Shown piece by piece: positions 1 to 8,190 of a stretch of DNA of 64,000 nucleotides; positions within the stretch are counted from its first letter, which is position 1, and every line of letters begins with the position of its first letter. A program made the position numbers and the translations under genes. The notes beneath the pieces were generated by a model, which made no database searches, was not told the origin of the DNA, and saw only the letters and a list, made by a program, of their open reading frames with translations. The stretch is from positions 1,178,001 to 1,242,000 of the forward strand of contig NZ_QFYR01000001.1 of assembly GCF_003254705.1 (NCBI RefSeq), written 5' to 3'. Source of the DNA: Phenylobacterium deserti (GTDB lineage: Bacteria > Pseudomonadota > Alphaproteobacteria > Caulobacterales > Caulobacteraceae).

Positions 1-1
1 G

Positions 2-496
2 GCGAGCGGCCGGCGGTGGCACTTCTTCTTCGCCTGGCTCTTTGTGATCAACGGATTGGTGTACCTCGCCTGGGGGGTGCTCAGCGGTCACTTCCGCGAG
101 GACCTGTTCCCGACGCGGCAGCAGTTGGCGATCAAGAGCCTCTGGCGCGAGGTGGTCCACCACGCCCGGTTCCGCTTCGCCAAGGGCGAGGAGGCGCGGG
201 TCTACAATGTGCTTCAGAAGCTGAGCTATCTGCCGATGGTCCTGCTCCTGCTGCCGCTGATGCTGCTGACGGGGCTTTCCATGTCGCCGGGGTTCAACGC
301 GGCGGCGCCGTGGCTGGTGGAGCTGTTCGGCGGGCGACAGTCCGCTCGCACCGTCCATTTCATCTCGGCCGGGCTCATCGTGCTCTTCACCCTGGTGCAC
401 GTGGCGATGGTCGTGGCCTCGGGAACTTGGAACAACCTGCGCAGCATGATCACCGGCAAGTACGCCATCGAGCCCGAGAAGGAGGCCGCGGAATGA
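2..496 (+). CDS. Cytochrome b/b6 domain protein (Ni-hydrogenase/thiosulfate-reductase cytochrome b type), 5' partial
   Basis: The reading frame is open from the window edge, so the N-terminus is missing; 164 residues are visible. They contain hydrophobic segments with the sequences LPMVLLLLPLMLLTG and AGLIVLFTLVHVAMVV, and histidines in the last segments (RTVHFISA, TLVHVAMV) that suit haem b ligation. This is the pattern of the di-haem membrane cytochromes that pass electrons between quinone and a periplasmic enzyme. The stop overlaps the start of the following molybdopterin oxidoreductase by ATGA, so the two are translationally coupled and probably form one membrane-anchored complex. The family assignment is good; the redox partner and electron direction are inferred. 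Confidence 0.8.
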   Translation, partial: ASGRRWHFFFAWLFVINGLVYLAWGVLSGHFREDLFPTRQQLAIKSLWREVVHHARFRFAKGEEARVYNVLQKLSYLPMVLLLLPLMLLTGLSMSPGFNAAAPWLVELFGGRQSARTVHFISAGLIVLFTLVHVAMVVASGTWNNLRSMITGKYAIEPEKEAAE

Positions 497-1263
497 GCGA
501 CCTGAACCGGCGTGGCTGGCTCCGCGCGGCCGGGCTTGGCCTGTCAGGCCTGTGGCTGTCCGCCTGTGACCGCGTCAACGAAAGCCCCGCGGCTACGGCG
601 GTGCTCTCCAGCGCCGAAGGGCTGACCCGCCGGGTCCAACGCCTCGCCACCGACCGCAAGGCGCTGGCGCGGGAGTTCAGCCCCGCCGACATCTCTCCGG
701 ACTTTCGGGCCAACGGCTCGACCAGCGTGGCGGATGCGGACTACCTGCAGCACCAGGCGAACGGTTTCGCCGACTGGAAGCTGGTGGTCGACGGGCTTGT
801 GGAGCGGCCGCTGGCCTTGAGCCTTGCGGATCTACGGTCGGCGCCCGGCCGCAGCCAGATCACGCGGCACGACTGCGTGGAGGGCTGGTCCTCCATCGGC
901 AAGTGGACGGGGGCGAGCCTGGGGCCGATCCTCGACCGCGCGGGGCTGAAGCCGAACGCCCGCTACCTGGTGTTCCACTGCGCCGACACGCTGGGGCCGG
1001 ACCCGGTGCGCGACGGCTACTATGAGAGCATCGACCTGATCGACGCCTACCACCCGCAGACCCTCCTGGCCTACGCCATGAACGAAGAGCCCCTGCCGGT
1101 GAAGCACGGGGCGCCGGTCCGCCTGAGGGTCGAGCGGCAGCTTGGCTACAAGCACGCCAAGTACGTCATGCGCATCGAGGCCGTAGAGAGCTTCGACCAG
1201 ATCCGCGGCGGCAAGGGCGGATTCTGGGAAGACCGCGGCTACGAGTGGTACGCCGGGATCTAG
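493..1263 (+). CDS. Molybdopterin-dependent oxidoreductase, sulfite-oxidase/MsrP (YedY)-like fold, Tat-exported
   Basis: The protein has 256 residues. It begins with a twin-arginine motif (NRRGWLRAAG) and a hydrophobic stretch ending in LSAC (Cys25), which looks like a Tat signal with a lipobox. The catalytic domain has the Mo-pterin ligand region RHDCVEGWSSIGKWTG; Cys128 is the expected molybdenum ligand. A haem-b membrane protein overlaps it upstream, the usual arrangement for periplasmic Mo enzymes fed from the quinone pool. The substrate is unknown; methionine sulfoxide (MsrP-like) or another small S- or N-oxide are possibilities. The stop codon lies in a CTAG tetranucleotide that also supplies the stop of convergent murI. 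Confidence 0.85.
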   Translation: MSDLNRRGWLRAAGLGLSGLWLSACDRVNESPAATAVLSSAEGLTRRVQRLATDRKALAREFSPADISPDFRANGSTSVADADYLQHQANGFADWKLVVDGLVERPLALSLADLRSAPGRSQITRHDCVEGWSSIGKWTGASLGPILDRAGLKPNARYLVFHCADTLGPDPVRDGYYESIDLIDAYHPQTLLAYAMNEEPLPVKHGAPVRLRVERQLGYKHAKYVMRIEAVESFDQIRGGKGGFWEDRGYEWYAGI

Positions 1264-2111
1264 GCGGCTTCGAAGCTCAAGGGCCCGCCCCAGAAAGTCT
1301 GGACGAGGCCGTTCTGCGGACCCGGCTGGCCGGTGGTCAGGAAGCGCCGCTTGCCGGAGGCGCCCGCGACGTAGTCCGGATGCCGCTCAAGGTAGCGGGC
1401 CAGGGCGTCGGCGGTGGATTGCGGCTGATGGATCAGCGGCGTCCCGGGCGGCAGGGCCGCGCGGAAGATGTCGGCGATGATCTCGTAGTGGGTGCAGCCG
1501 AGGATCGCACGATCCGGCGTGCGGCCGATGCGCTTTGACAGGGTGGCGACGTGCGCCTCGACCGCCTTGGCCAGCTCCACCGGACCGGCGCCGCCCTCGA
1601 TCAGCGGCACCAGGTCTGGGCAGGGCTCGGAGAACACGGCGACGTCCTGCCGGCGCTTGTCGATCTCGATTTCATAGACCCGGCTGCTCACCGTGCCGGC
1701 TGTGGCGAAGACGCCGAGGATGTCGAGCTTCTCGACCTTGTCCCCCCGGCGCTCGGCCTCGTGCTCCCAAGGCATGCCGGTGGCCGCCTCGATGGTGGGC
1801 ACGATGATGCCGAGGACGTTGACCTTGCGGCCGGTCTCGCGGCGGTAACCAGGCAGCCAGGTCTGCTGCAGGCGGCGCAGGGCGATAGCCGAGGCGGTGT
1901 TGCAGGCCAGGACCACCAGGTCGCAGCCTTGGTCGAACAGGCGCACGCAACCGGCCTTGGTCAGCTCGACGATCTCCTCGCCGGGCCGGCCGCCATAGGG
2001 CGCGTTGGCCTGATCGGCCAGATAGATGAAGTCGGCGTCGGGGAAGCGCTCCACGAGCCTGTGGTGGACGGTCAGGCCGCCCACGCCGGAGTCGAACACG
2101 CCAATGGCCAT
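1260..2111 (-). CDS. murI: Glutamate racemase
   Basis: The 283-residue protein interconverts L- and D-glutamate for peptidoglycan precursor synthesis in the cytoplasm. It shows the family start FDSGVGGLTV (Asp7), the first catalytic cysteine in LACNTAS (Cys70) and the second in GCTHYE (Cys206), at the spacing expected of the cofactor-independent racemases. The length is normal. It is convergent with the molybdenum oxidoreductase gene, the two stops sharing CTAG, and divergent from the M3 peptidase gene; the 144-bp gap upstream would hold both promoters. Confidence 0.95.
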   Translation of the reverse strand: MAIGVFDSGVGGLTVHHRLVERFPDADFIYLADQANAPYGGRPGEEIVELTKAGCVRLFDQGCDLVVLACNTASAIALRRLQQTWLPGYRRETGRKVNVLGIIVPTIEAATGMPWEHEAERRGDKVEKLDILGVFATAGTVSSRVYEIEIDKRRQDVAVFSEPCPDLVPLIEGGAGPVELAKAVEAHVATLSKRIGRTPDRAILGCTHYEIIADIFRAALPPGTPLIHQPQSTADALARYLERHPDYVAGASGKRRFLTTGQPGPQNGLVQTFWGGPLSFEAA

Positions 2112-2255
2112 GCGCTGGTGTTAGCCCCCTGATCCGCGGCCGCCTAGGCCTTGCGCCGCAAAACGGGGCGCGAAGAGATGTAACATTACGTCCCATTCAG
2201 GTGACGTGAGGCAAGACGGCCCCTAAGTTTCATCGAAATCTACCTTGGAGCCACG

Positions 2256-4376
2256 ATGCGCCGGCGCACCTTCCTTGCCGCTTCCTCCGCTACGGCGGCC
2301 GCTTCCCTGCTTCCCCTTAGCGCGGGGGCGCAAACTCCTAATCCGCTGCTGGCCAAGTGGACCGGGCCGTACGGCGGCGTGCCCGCCTTCGACAAGGTGA
2401 AGGTGGCCGACTTCGCGCCGGCCCTCGAAGCCGCCATGGCCGAGGAGATCCGCGAGATCGAGGCGATCGCCAACAACCCGGCGCCGCCAACGTTCGAGAA
2501 CACCATCGCCGCCATGGAGCGCTCGGGCGAGGCGCTGGAGCGGGTCGGAACCATCTATTCGATCTGGGGCGGCACGCTCTCCACGGCGGAGGTGCGGGCC
2601 GTCGAGAAGGAAATGCAGCCGAAGCTGGCCGCGCACTCCGACCGCATCCTGCAGAACGCGGCCCTGTTCCGCCGCATCGATGCGATCTACGGCCAGCGTG
2701 ACGCGCTCAAGCTTGATCCGGTTCAAAAGCGTCTCGTTTGGCTGCACTGGAACCGCTTCGTGCGGGCAGGGGCCAAGCTGTCGCCTGAGGCCAAGACGCG
2801 CGTGGCGCAGATCAACAAGGAGCTGGCGGGTCAGTTCACCGCCTTCAGCCAGAACCTGCTGCATGACGAGAACGAGTACGTCCTGTTCCTCAACGAGGCC
2901 GACCTCGCGGGCCTGCCGGCCGACGTGAAGGCGGCCGCCGCGGGCGCGGCGGCCGACAAGAAGCGGCCGGGCGAATACGCCATCACCAACACCCGCTCGT
3001 CGGTGGACCCGTTCCTCACCTATTCGAGCCGGCGCGACCTGCGCGAGGAGGTCTGGAAGACCTTCTACAGCCGCGGCGACAACGGCGACGCCTACGACAA
3101 CAACGCGATCATCCAGAAGATCCTGAAGCTGCGGGCCGAGCGCGCCAAGCTTCTGGGCTTCAAGACGCACGCCCACTGGCGCCTGCAGAACAACTCCATG
3201 GCCGACACGCCGGAAGCCACCATGGACCTGATGATGCGGGTCTGGCCGTCGGCGATCGCCCGGGTGCGCGAAGAAGTGGCCGAGATGCAGGCCATCGCGG
3301 ACAAGGAAGGGGCGAAGATCAAGATCGCGCCTTGGGACTACCGCTTCTATGCCGAGAAGGTTCGGGCCGCCCGCTACGACCTCGATCTGAACGACGTGAA
3401 GCCGTACATGCAGATGGAGAAGCTGCGTGAGGGCATGTTCTGGGCCGCGGGCCAGCTCTACGGCTTCAGCTTCGTTCCGGTCACCAACGTGCCCGTCCAG
3501 CATCCGGACGTCCGTGTCTGGGAAGTGAAGCGCGGGCCCGAGCACATCGGTCTTTGGTACTTCGACCCCTACGCCCGCGAAGGCAAGCGGTCGGGCGCCT
3601 GGATGAACGCCTACCGCCGGCAGGAGTCGTTCAACGGCAAGATCACCACGATCGTGTCCAACAACTCGAACTTCGTGAAGGGCGCGCCCGGCGAGCCGGT
3701 GCTGATCTCCTGGGACGATGCGGAGACCATGTTCCACGAGTTCGGCCACGCCCTGCACGGGCTGAATTCGCAGGTGGCCTATCCGTCCCTGTCGGGCACG
3801 GCGGTGTTCCGCGACTACGTGGAATTTCCCTCGCAGATCAACGAACACTGGCTGCGCACCCCGCAGGTGCTGAACCAGTTCGCGCTGCACTACCGGACGG
3901 GCCAGCCGATCCCGCAGACGCTGGTGGACAAGATCGAGAAGGCCTCGACCTTCCGCCAGGGCTTCGACGTGACCGAGTACCTGGCCAGCGCCCTTACCGA
4001 CATGAAGCTGCACTTGGCTGGCGACGCAGACATCGATCCGGACGCCTTCGAGCGGGTGGAACTGGGAAAGCTGGGCATGCCGAACGAGTTACCGATGCGG
4101 CACCGCACTCCGCAGTTCGCCCACATCTTCTCGTCCGACGGCTACAGCGCCGGCTACTATTCTTATCTGTGGTCGGAGGTGATGGCGCTGGACGCGGTGG
4201 AAGCCTTCCGCGAAGCGCCGGGCAAGCTCTACGACAAAGCGGTCGCCAAGCGCCTGCACGACAACGTCATGAGTGTCGGCAACTCCGTCGACCCGCGCGA
4301 AGGCTACCGCGCATTCCGCGGTCGTGATCCGGATCCGAAGGCTTATCTGCGGGACAAGGGCTTCCCGACGAGCTGA
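2256..4376 (+). CDS. dcp: M3 family oligopeptidase (peptidyl-dipeptidase Dcp-like), exported
   Basis: This is a 706-residue zinc metallopeptidase of the thimet oligopeptidase/Dcp group, which removes dipeptides or trims short peptides. The zinc-binding motif HEFGH is at residues 494-498, with the third ligand Glu523 in VEFPSQ. The N-terminus MRRRTFLAASSATAAAS followed by SAGAQ looks like a Tat or Sec signal with cleavage near residue 25, so a periplasmic enzyme is likely, as for Dcp of enterobacteria. Length is normal for Dcp. It stands alone, with a strong GC hairpin just after its stop. Confidence 0.9.
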   Translation: MRRRTFLAASSATAAASLLPLSAGAQTPNPLLAKWTGPYGGVPAFDKVKVADFAPALEAAMAEEIREIEAIANNPAPPTFENTIAAMERSGEALERVGTIYSIWGGTLSTAEVRAVEKEMQPKLAAHSDRILQNAALFRRIDAIYGQRDALKLDPVQKRLVWLHWNRFVRAGAKLSPEAKTRVAQINKELAGQFTAFSQNLLHDENEYVLFLNEADLAGLPADVKAAAAGAAADKKRPGEYAITNTRSSVDPFLTYSSRRDLREEVWKTFYSRGDNGDAYDNNAIIQKILKLRAERAKLLGFKTHAHWRLQNNSMADTPEATMDLMMRVWPSAIARVREEVAEMQAIADKEGAKIKIAPWDYRFYAEKVRAARYDLDLNDVKPYMQMEKLREGMFWAAGQLYGFSFVPVTNVPVQHPDVRVWEVKRGPEHIGLWYFDPYAREGKRSGAWMNAYRRQESFNGKITTIVSNNSNFVKGAPGEPVLISWDDAETMFHEFGHALHGLNSQVAYPSLSGTAVFRDYVEFPSQINEHWLRTPQVLNQFALHYRTGQPIPQTLVDKIEKASTFRQGFDVTEYLASALTDMKLHLAGDADIDPDAFERVELGKLGMPNELPMRHRTPQFAHIFSSDGYSAGYYSYLWSEVMALDAVEAFREAPGKLYDKAVAKRLHDNVMSVGNSVDPREGYRAFRGRDPDPKAYLRDKGFPTS

Positions 4377-4385
4377 CGCAGAAGG

Positions 4386-4420
4386 GGGCGGCCGACGACC
4401 TCAAGGTCCGGCCGCCCTTA
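4386..4420. terminator. GC-rich hairpin terminator between convergent genes
   Basis: The inverted repeat GGGCGGCCG (4386-4394) / CGGCCGCCC (4409-4417) is followed by TTATTCT. It lies between the M3 peptidase and the small minus-strand gene and probably serves both. Confidence 0.6.
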
Positions 4421-4422
4421 TT

Positions 4423-4668
4423 CTAGACCGGCTCCAGCCGGCTGGCGTCAAAGGTCTCGCGGTGCAGGGCCCAAAGCTCGAGCACCGCCCCAGGCTGCGG
4501 CGACATCGCGTTGACGCGGGCTTGCGCGTCGTCCTGGTGCGCAGCTTCGATCCACGCCGCCCAGGTGATCGTTCCGGCGGCGTCCTGCACGTAGGCTCTA
4601 AAAGTTTGCATCGCCCGATGTAGGTCTTCGCCGAGTGAAACACCAGGGCTGACGTCTATACGCCGCAC
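4423..4668 (-). CDS. Small protein of unknown function (81 aa)
   Basis: I do not recognise this protein. It is 81 residues, acidic, with three tryptophans and no membrane segment or signal; the composition is mixed enough to look like a real soluble protein rather than a shadow frame. It ends against the hairpin at 4386-4420, which would terminate it. No operon partner is evident. A chance open frame in GC-rich DNA remains possible. Confidence 0.45.
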   Translation of the reverse strand: MRRIDVSPGVSLGEDLHRAMQTFRAYVQDAAGTITWAAWIEAAHQDDAQARVNAMSPQPGAVLELWALHRETFDASRLEPV

Positions 4669-4856
4669 ACCCGACGATTCTGCTGGCGTTGCTCGGAGTT
4701 TGCTGTCATTCTGCCGTCATCGAATTCGCTTTGGTTCGGTCGCTCCGCACGCCTAGTTCTTCTGATCCGGGCCCGAGCCTTCCAAGATCCTCATCGATAA
4801 TTTGATTTCGTGCCCAACCTGGGCGCGTGAATACTCGTATCTGAAAGACGACGACT

Positions 4857-5066
4857 ATGACGACTGGTACTGTGAAGTGGTTCAACGCCACCAAGGGCTT
4901 CGGCTTCATCCAGCCCGACAACGGCGGCCCGGACGTGTTCGTGCACATCTCGGCGGTTGAACGCTCCAGCCTCGGCTCGATCCATGAAGGCCAAAAGCTC
5001 GGTTTCGAGCTCGAACGCGACGCGCGCAGCGGCAAGATGTCCGCTGGCCAGCTGCAAGCGGCTTAA
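4857..5066 (+). CDS. Cold-shock domain protein (CspA family)
   Basis: A 69-residue single cold-shock domain that binds single-stranded RNA or DNA, acting as an RNA chaperone. Both RNA-binding motifs are present: RNP1 as KGFGFI (residues 14-19) and RNP2 as VFVHIS. The opening MTTGTVKWFNATKG is canonical. A 188-bp gap precedes the gene, leaving room for a long 5' untranslated region of the kind known from cspA genes, though I see no recognisable cold-shock element. A large hairpin follows the stop. Confidence 0.95.
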   Translation: MTTGTVKWFNATKGFGFIQPDNGGPDVFVHISAVERSSLGSIHEGQKLGFELERDARSGKMSAGQLQAA

Positions 5067-5073
5067 GGATCAA

Positions 5074-5116
5074 GGCCGCTCGGGAGGGGCGTTCGCGCCC
5101 ACACTTCCGAGCGGCC
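5074..5116 (+). terminator. Two-part hairpin after the cold-shock gene
   Basis: The outer stem GGCCGCTCGG (5074-5083) / CCGAGCGGCC (5107-5116) encloses an inner hairpin GGGCG-TTCG-CGCCC. There is no clear T run, so it may be a processed 3' end rather than a simple intrinsic terminator. Confidence 0.55.
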
Positions 5117-5160
5117 GCTCCCCGACCTAAACTCCAACCCTAGTAACCCCTGTTGATCCG

Positions 5161-5379
5161 GTGACGTCCTCGACCACGGCCCCCTCGACCATTGAACGCG
5201 CCTATGAGCTCGCACGCTCGGGCGAAGTCCCCAATCTCAAGCTGCTGAAGCAGCAGTTGAAGGCGGAGGGCTGCCGCGCAGTCGATGCGCTGCTTGCGCC
5301 ACGGAACCTCAGCAAGCACCTGGACGCTATCTGCACGGCGGCATTCAAGCCGCAGACGGCGCTCACCGACGCCGACTAA
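5161..5379 (+). CDS. Small conserved-type helical protein (72 aa)
   Basis: It starts at GTG and encodes 72 residues. The core reads IERAYELARSG, then KLLKQQLKAEG and VDALLAPRNLSKHL, an amphipathic helical pattern seen in short uncharacterised alphaproteobacterial proteins. No signal or membrane segment. I do not know its function. It sits between the cold-shock gene and a second, even smaller reading frame, possibly cotranscribed with the latter. Confidence 0.6.
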   Translation: MTSSTTAPSTIERAYELARSGEVPNLKLLKQQLKAEGCRAVDALLAPRNLSKHLDAICTAAFKPQTALTDAD

Positions 5380-5425
5380 GGCGCGCCACGACGGCCTGCC
5401 TCTCGGCGACCCTCGAAAGAAGCAA

Positions 5426-5554
5426 ATGTCCTTTACTCGTATCGTCCGCCGCCCCCTGCGGCAGACCTCCAAGCCGGCGGTGAGCCGCCCGGCGCTGAGC
5501 AGCGCTGCGCCCAAGACGGCGCGTCCGATCCTGCACCTGAAGCCGGTCTCCTGA
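5426..5554 (+). CDS. Possible very small basic protein (42 aa)
   Basis: An ATG start 11 bases after a GAAAGAAG purine stretch opens a 42-residue basic frame (MSFTRIVRRPLRQTSK...). It would end 14 bases before a strong bidirectional hairpin (5568-5592), which is what a real 3' end should look like. There is no recognisable domain, so the call rests on position and initiation signals only. Confidence 0.35.
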   Translation: MSFTRIVRRPLRQTSKPAVSRPALSSAAPKTARPILHLKPVS

Positions 5555-5567
5555 GCCGGAGCTGTCT

Positions 5568-5592
5568 TCGGCGGCGAACACCTCGCCGCCGA
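5568..5592. terminator. Bidirectional hairpin terminator
   Basis: A perfect 10-bp stem TCGGCGGCGA (5568-5577) / TCGCCGCCGA (5583-5592) with a five-base loop lies between a plus-strand small gene and the minus-strand lipoprotein gene. Confidence 0.6.
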
Positions 5593-5606
5593 GACCGCAC
5601 GTTGGC

Positions 5607-5870
5607 CTAGAAGTCCTTGTCCACCTGACGGTGCATGGCGTCCGACTGACCGTCGGCCGCATTCTCCACCGCGTCAGCCTGACGGTTCAGCGCCTTCTCT
5701 TCGGCTTCATTGCTGGTCGAGGCGGCTTGCCGCTCCAGCGCGTCCGCTTGGCGCTCGCCCGCCGCGTCCACGGCGTTAGCCTGCTCGTGAGCCGCGTCTT
5801 CTGCGGGTCCGCTGCAGGCGGTCAGCGCCAGGGCGCAGGCGGCGGACAGGGCGAAAATGATGGCGCGCAT
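5607..5870 (-). CDS. Small coiled-coil lipoprotein (87 aa)
   Basis: The start at 5870 is set by an AGGAG six bases upstream. The protein begins with a lipoprotein signal ending in LTAC (Cys19), so it should be anchored in a membrane facing the periplasm. The mature part is a strongly charged, Ala/Gln/Glu-rich helix with recurring patterns such as RQADALERQA and NRQADAVENAADGQ, suggesting a parallel coiled coil reminiscent of Lpp-like or entericidin-type small lipoproteins. No named family can be assigned. Confidence 0.65.
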   Translation of the reverse strand: MRAIIFALSAACALALTACSGPAEDAAHEQANAVDAAGERQADALERQAASTSNEAEEKALNRQADAVENAADGQSDAMHRQVDKDF

Positions 5871-6016
5871 GAAGTCTCCTGAAGTTGCGCCGCGCAAAGC
5901 ACGGCTCACCTAAAAAGCTCCCGCGCGGCCAAGCGTTGCACAGCTTCCGGGCACGCTTCGGCGCTGTGCGCTTGCCGACGGCGGCGAAGCTGTTTATGCC
6001 CGCCGCTTCGCGCCGT

Positions 6017-6091
6017 GGTCCCTTCGTCTATCGGTTAGGACGTCAGGTTTTCAACCTGAAGAGAGGGGTTCGACTCCCCTAGGGACTGCCA
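6017..6091 (+). tRNA. tRNA-Glu (anticodon TTC)
   Basis: The 75-nt sequence folds into a full cloverleaf: acceptor GGTCCCT/AGGGACT (with a G-T pair at the end), D arm GTCT/GGAC, anticodon stem TCAGG/CCTGA with loop TTTTCAA (anticodon TTC), and T stem AGGGG/CCCCT with loop TTCGACT. The CCA end (6089-6091) is encoded. It decodes GAA/GAG. Confidence 0.95.
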
Positions 6092-6245
6092 GCCCGAGCC
6101 TCTTCCCACCGATCGCGCCGCACAGCGACCCTGTTTGATTGGGTCTCACGCAGTGGATGGCTGCTGACGCCCTAGACCGCGCAACCTGCAGCCCAGAACG
6201 GCCTCGCAGGTCCGAGGACCTGCGCCCACTAGCGCTTGTCGCAGC

Positions 6246-6259
6246 CACAGTTTGTCACA
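6246..6259 (+). promoter_or_regulatory. Repeated motif CACAGTTTGTCACA, copy 1 (candidate response-regulator site)
   Basis: The same 14 bases occur at 9544-9557, and in both places GCAGCAAA follows 22-23 bases after the TTTGTCACA. This copy lies 86 bases upstream of the secreted-protein gene at 6346; the other lies upstream of the carbonic anhydrase gene. The core TTTGT-C-ACAAA is a near palindrome. The two copies bracket a two-component operon, so binding by that OmpR-type regulator is a reasonable inference, not shown. Confidence 0.45.
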
Positions 6260-6345
6260 AATGCCGAAACGCAGCAGCAAAGCTGGACCTCAATCTGCGA
6301 TCTGGAGCCATGCCGCCTGCGTGTGGCGCACGGAGGAAAGGCACC

Positions 6346-7008
6346 ATGAAGCCTATCGTCACCTCCCGCCAAAGCGGGGTCTGGGTGTGCGGCATGGCGG
6401 CGGCGGGTCTGGTTACGGCGATACCGGCGGCGGCGGCCCCGACGCTGACGCTCGAGAGCGCCAAGAGCAACCTAGTCACCATCAACGACCCCTTGGAAGT
6501 GGAAGTGGTGTTGAGCACGGAGCGCGTTGCGCCCAGCACACGGGGTCTCTTCAAGTCGCGCTTCAACGATGCTCACCTAAAGGCTCACGTGCACAAGGCC
6601 ACAGGGGCGGTGCGCTTCGAGGTTCATCAGACCTTCAACTACGCGGGCCCGCACCGCGGCTACGATCGAGTCAGCTATGCGACCGACGGGCTGCCCCAAA
6701 CGGCCGTGCTCACTCAGATCGAGAACAACCGCGACCACTGCCAGGCCTGGGACTCAGGCATGGAATGTCTCGAAGCAGCCGCCTTCGAGATCGGGGAGGC
6801 CGATCTCCGGCGCCTCGCTGAAGCCGCCACCGACAGCGCCGGCGCTTGGGAGCTGAAGTTCAAGCCGGCCGCCGGCAAGGACCTGCGTGTCTCCATTCCC
6901 CGCGCTGAGATCCAGGGGCTTTTGTGGGCCGTTGATCAGCATCGCGCCACGTCCGGCGCCGCCGTCCGCACCGCGGCCCTCGCCGCTGCCCCGGAGGTCG
7001 CAGATTGA
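6346..7008 (+). CDS. Exported protein of unknown function (220 aa)
   Basis: The start at 6346 is preceded by GGAGGAAAGG at good spacing. The N-terminus has a signal peptide (hydrophobic GVWVCGMAAAGLVTAIPAAAA, cleavage near AAA-AP). The mature part has two cysteines (HCQAWDSGMEC) that could form a disulfide and reads as a beta-rich soluble domain (LEVEVVLSTER, AVRFEVHQTFNYAG). I do not recognise the family. The motif shared with the carbonic anhydrase upstream region suggests common control with that gene, and the downstream two-component system may be the controller. Confidence 0.75.
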   Translation: MKPIVTSRQSGVWVCGMAAAGLVTAIPAAAAPTLTLESAKSNLVTINDPLEVEVVLSTERVAPSTRGLFKSRFNDAHLKAHVHKATGAVRFEVHQTFNYAGPHRGYDRVSYATDGLPQTAVLTQIENNRDHCQAWDSGMECLEAAAFEIGEADLRRLAEAATDSAGAWELKFKPAAGKDLRVSIPRAEIQGLLWAVDQHRATSGAAVRTAALAAAPEVAD

Positions 7009-7118
7009 AAGTCGTGCTGGTTTCCGCTTTCGCTATGACGACTGTTGCAAGCCCGCGTTCGCAAGGCCAATCGGCTCAGGCCTGTTCCACACCCGAAGCC
7101 GTGGCTCGCAACGGCTAG
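7005..7118 (+). pseudogene. Possible tiny exported peptide, interrupted by an in-frame TAG
   Basis: A TTG overlapping the previous stop opens KVVLVSAFAMTTVAS..., which looks like a short signal peptide followed by CSTPEAVARNG. A TAG at 7116-7118 stops it, but the same frame continues to 7190 with VVVRHADTGCLHD.... It may be a broken small gene, a 37-residue peptide, or chance. No ribosome-binding site other than coupling to the upstream stop. Confidence 0.2.
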
Positions 7119-7446
7119 GTGGTGGTTCGTCATGCCGACACGGGTTGCCTGCACGACGCTGCAGCGGTTGTCGGCGATGGGCTAGCGTAAAGGATGTTCA
7201 GGTGAACAAGGGGGAGCTCAGGCACTCTTTTCACCGGCCAGGTCACGCGGCCGCTGCCCAGCCGGCGGTCCGCTCTACGGTCCGCGCGGCTTGCGCCCGG
7301 CAGGCTTGAGCGGGAGCTAAATCGGCGGAACCGGCGCCCGGGCAGGGGGGGCTGATCCCGCTTCGGCGATGGCGCCACCTTGCGAGCCACCGCCGAAGGC
7401 CTAGATAAACGGCCAGGCTCGGCCGCGGATGCGTACAAGGGGCGGT
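7119..7446. other. Mostly non-coding stretch upstream of the response-regulator gene
   Basis: Apart from the end of the interrupted frame at 7190, I see no gene. It contains an imperfect inverted repeat, CTTCGGCG...TGGC (7361-7372) / GCCA...CGCCGAAG (7386-7398), which could be a terminator for upstream transcription or part of the leader of the two-component operon. No clear promoter hexamers were identified. Confidence 0.4.
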
Positions 7447-8190
7447 ATGTTCGACCTAGAGCTTGATTTCGCCGAGCCCGGATCGCCCACGGTGCTCGTG
7501 GTGGAAGATGACGCTGCGCTGCGCACCTTGCTGATGCGCACCCTTCGGGAGAACGGCTATCGGCCGATCGGCGCGGGGTCTGGCCCGGAAATGGCGCGCT
7601 GCCTCCAGGCCGAAGGCGTGGACCTGATCCTCCTCGACGTCATGCTCCCCGGAACCAACGGCTTTGACCTCTGCCGGGCCGTGCGGCGCACCAGCGACGT
7701 GCCGGTGATCATGCTCAGCGCCCGTGGCGACGAGGCTGACCGGTTCCTCGGACTTGAGCTCGGGGCCGACGACTATGTACCGAAGCCCTTCAGCGCGCGG
7801 GAGCTGATCGCTCGCATCCGCGCCACCCTGCGCCGGGCGACCGGCTCGGTGCGGCGCACCGATGTGGCCCGCGGCGAACTGGCATTCGGTGGATGGACGC
7901 TGGACCCGGCTCGGCGGGAGCTCCTGTCGCCCGAGGGCGCGGCGGTGGAACTGTCCGGCGCCGAGTTCGATCTGCTGCTCGCCTTTGTCAGCCAGCCGCA
8001 GCGGGTGATCGGCCGCGAGCGTCTGCTTGAGCTGTCACGGGCGCGCATCGCCGATGCGTCCGACCGGAGCATCGACGTGCTGGTCAGCCGGCTCCGGCGC
8101 AAGCTCAGCCGTAGCGACGACAAGGGCGCGATTATCCGCACCGTGCGCGGCGTCGGCTACATGTTCGCCCTGCCGGTCGAGCGGATTTGA
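7447..8190 (+). CDS. OmpR-family response regulator
   Basis: A 247-residue two-domain regulator. The receiver domain has the acidic pair EDD (20-22), phosphoacceptor Asp64 in LLDVMLPG and Lys113 in VPKPFS. The C-terminal half is a winged-helix DNA-binding domain ending in RTVRGVGYMFALP. I chose ATG 7447 over ATG 7429 because AAGGGGCGG lies just before it. The cognate kinase begins at a TTG that overlaps the stop. Target genes are unknown; the CACAGTTTGTCACA motifs on both sides of the operon are candidates. Confidence 0.92.
   Translation: MFDLELDFAEPGSPTVLVVEDDAALRTLLMRTLRENGYRPIGAGSGPEMARCLQAEGVDLILLDVMLPGTNGFDLCRAVRRTSDVPVIMLSARGDEADRFLGLELGADDYVPKPFSARELIARIRATLRRATGSVRRTDVARGELAFGGWTLDPARRELLSPEGAAVELSGAEFDLLLAFVSQPQRVIGRERLLELSRARIADASDRSIDVLVSRLRRKLSRSDDKGAIIRTVRGVGYMFALPVERI

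Noticed and set aside
2223..4013. 596-residue minus-strand open frame opposite the M3 peptidase
   Set aside because: Composition is His/Val/Arg/Gly-rich with no domain; it mirrors the codon structure of the plus-strand gene, which has intact zinc motifs.
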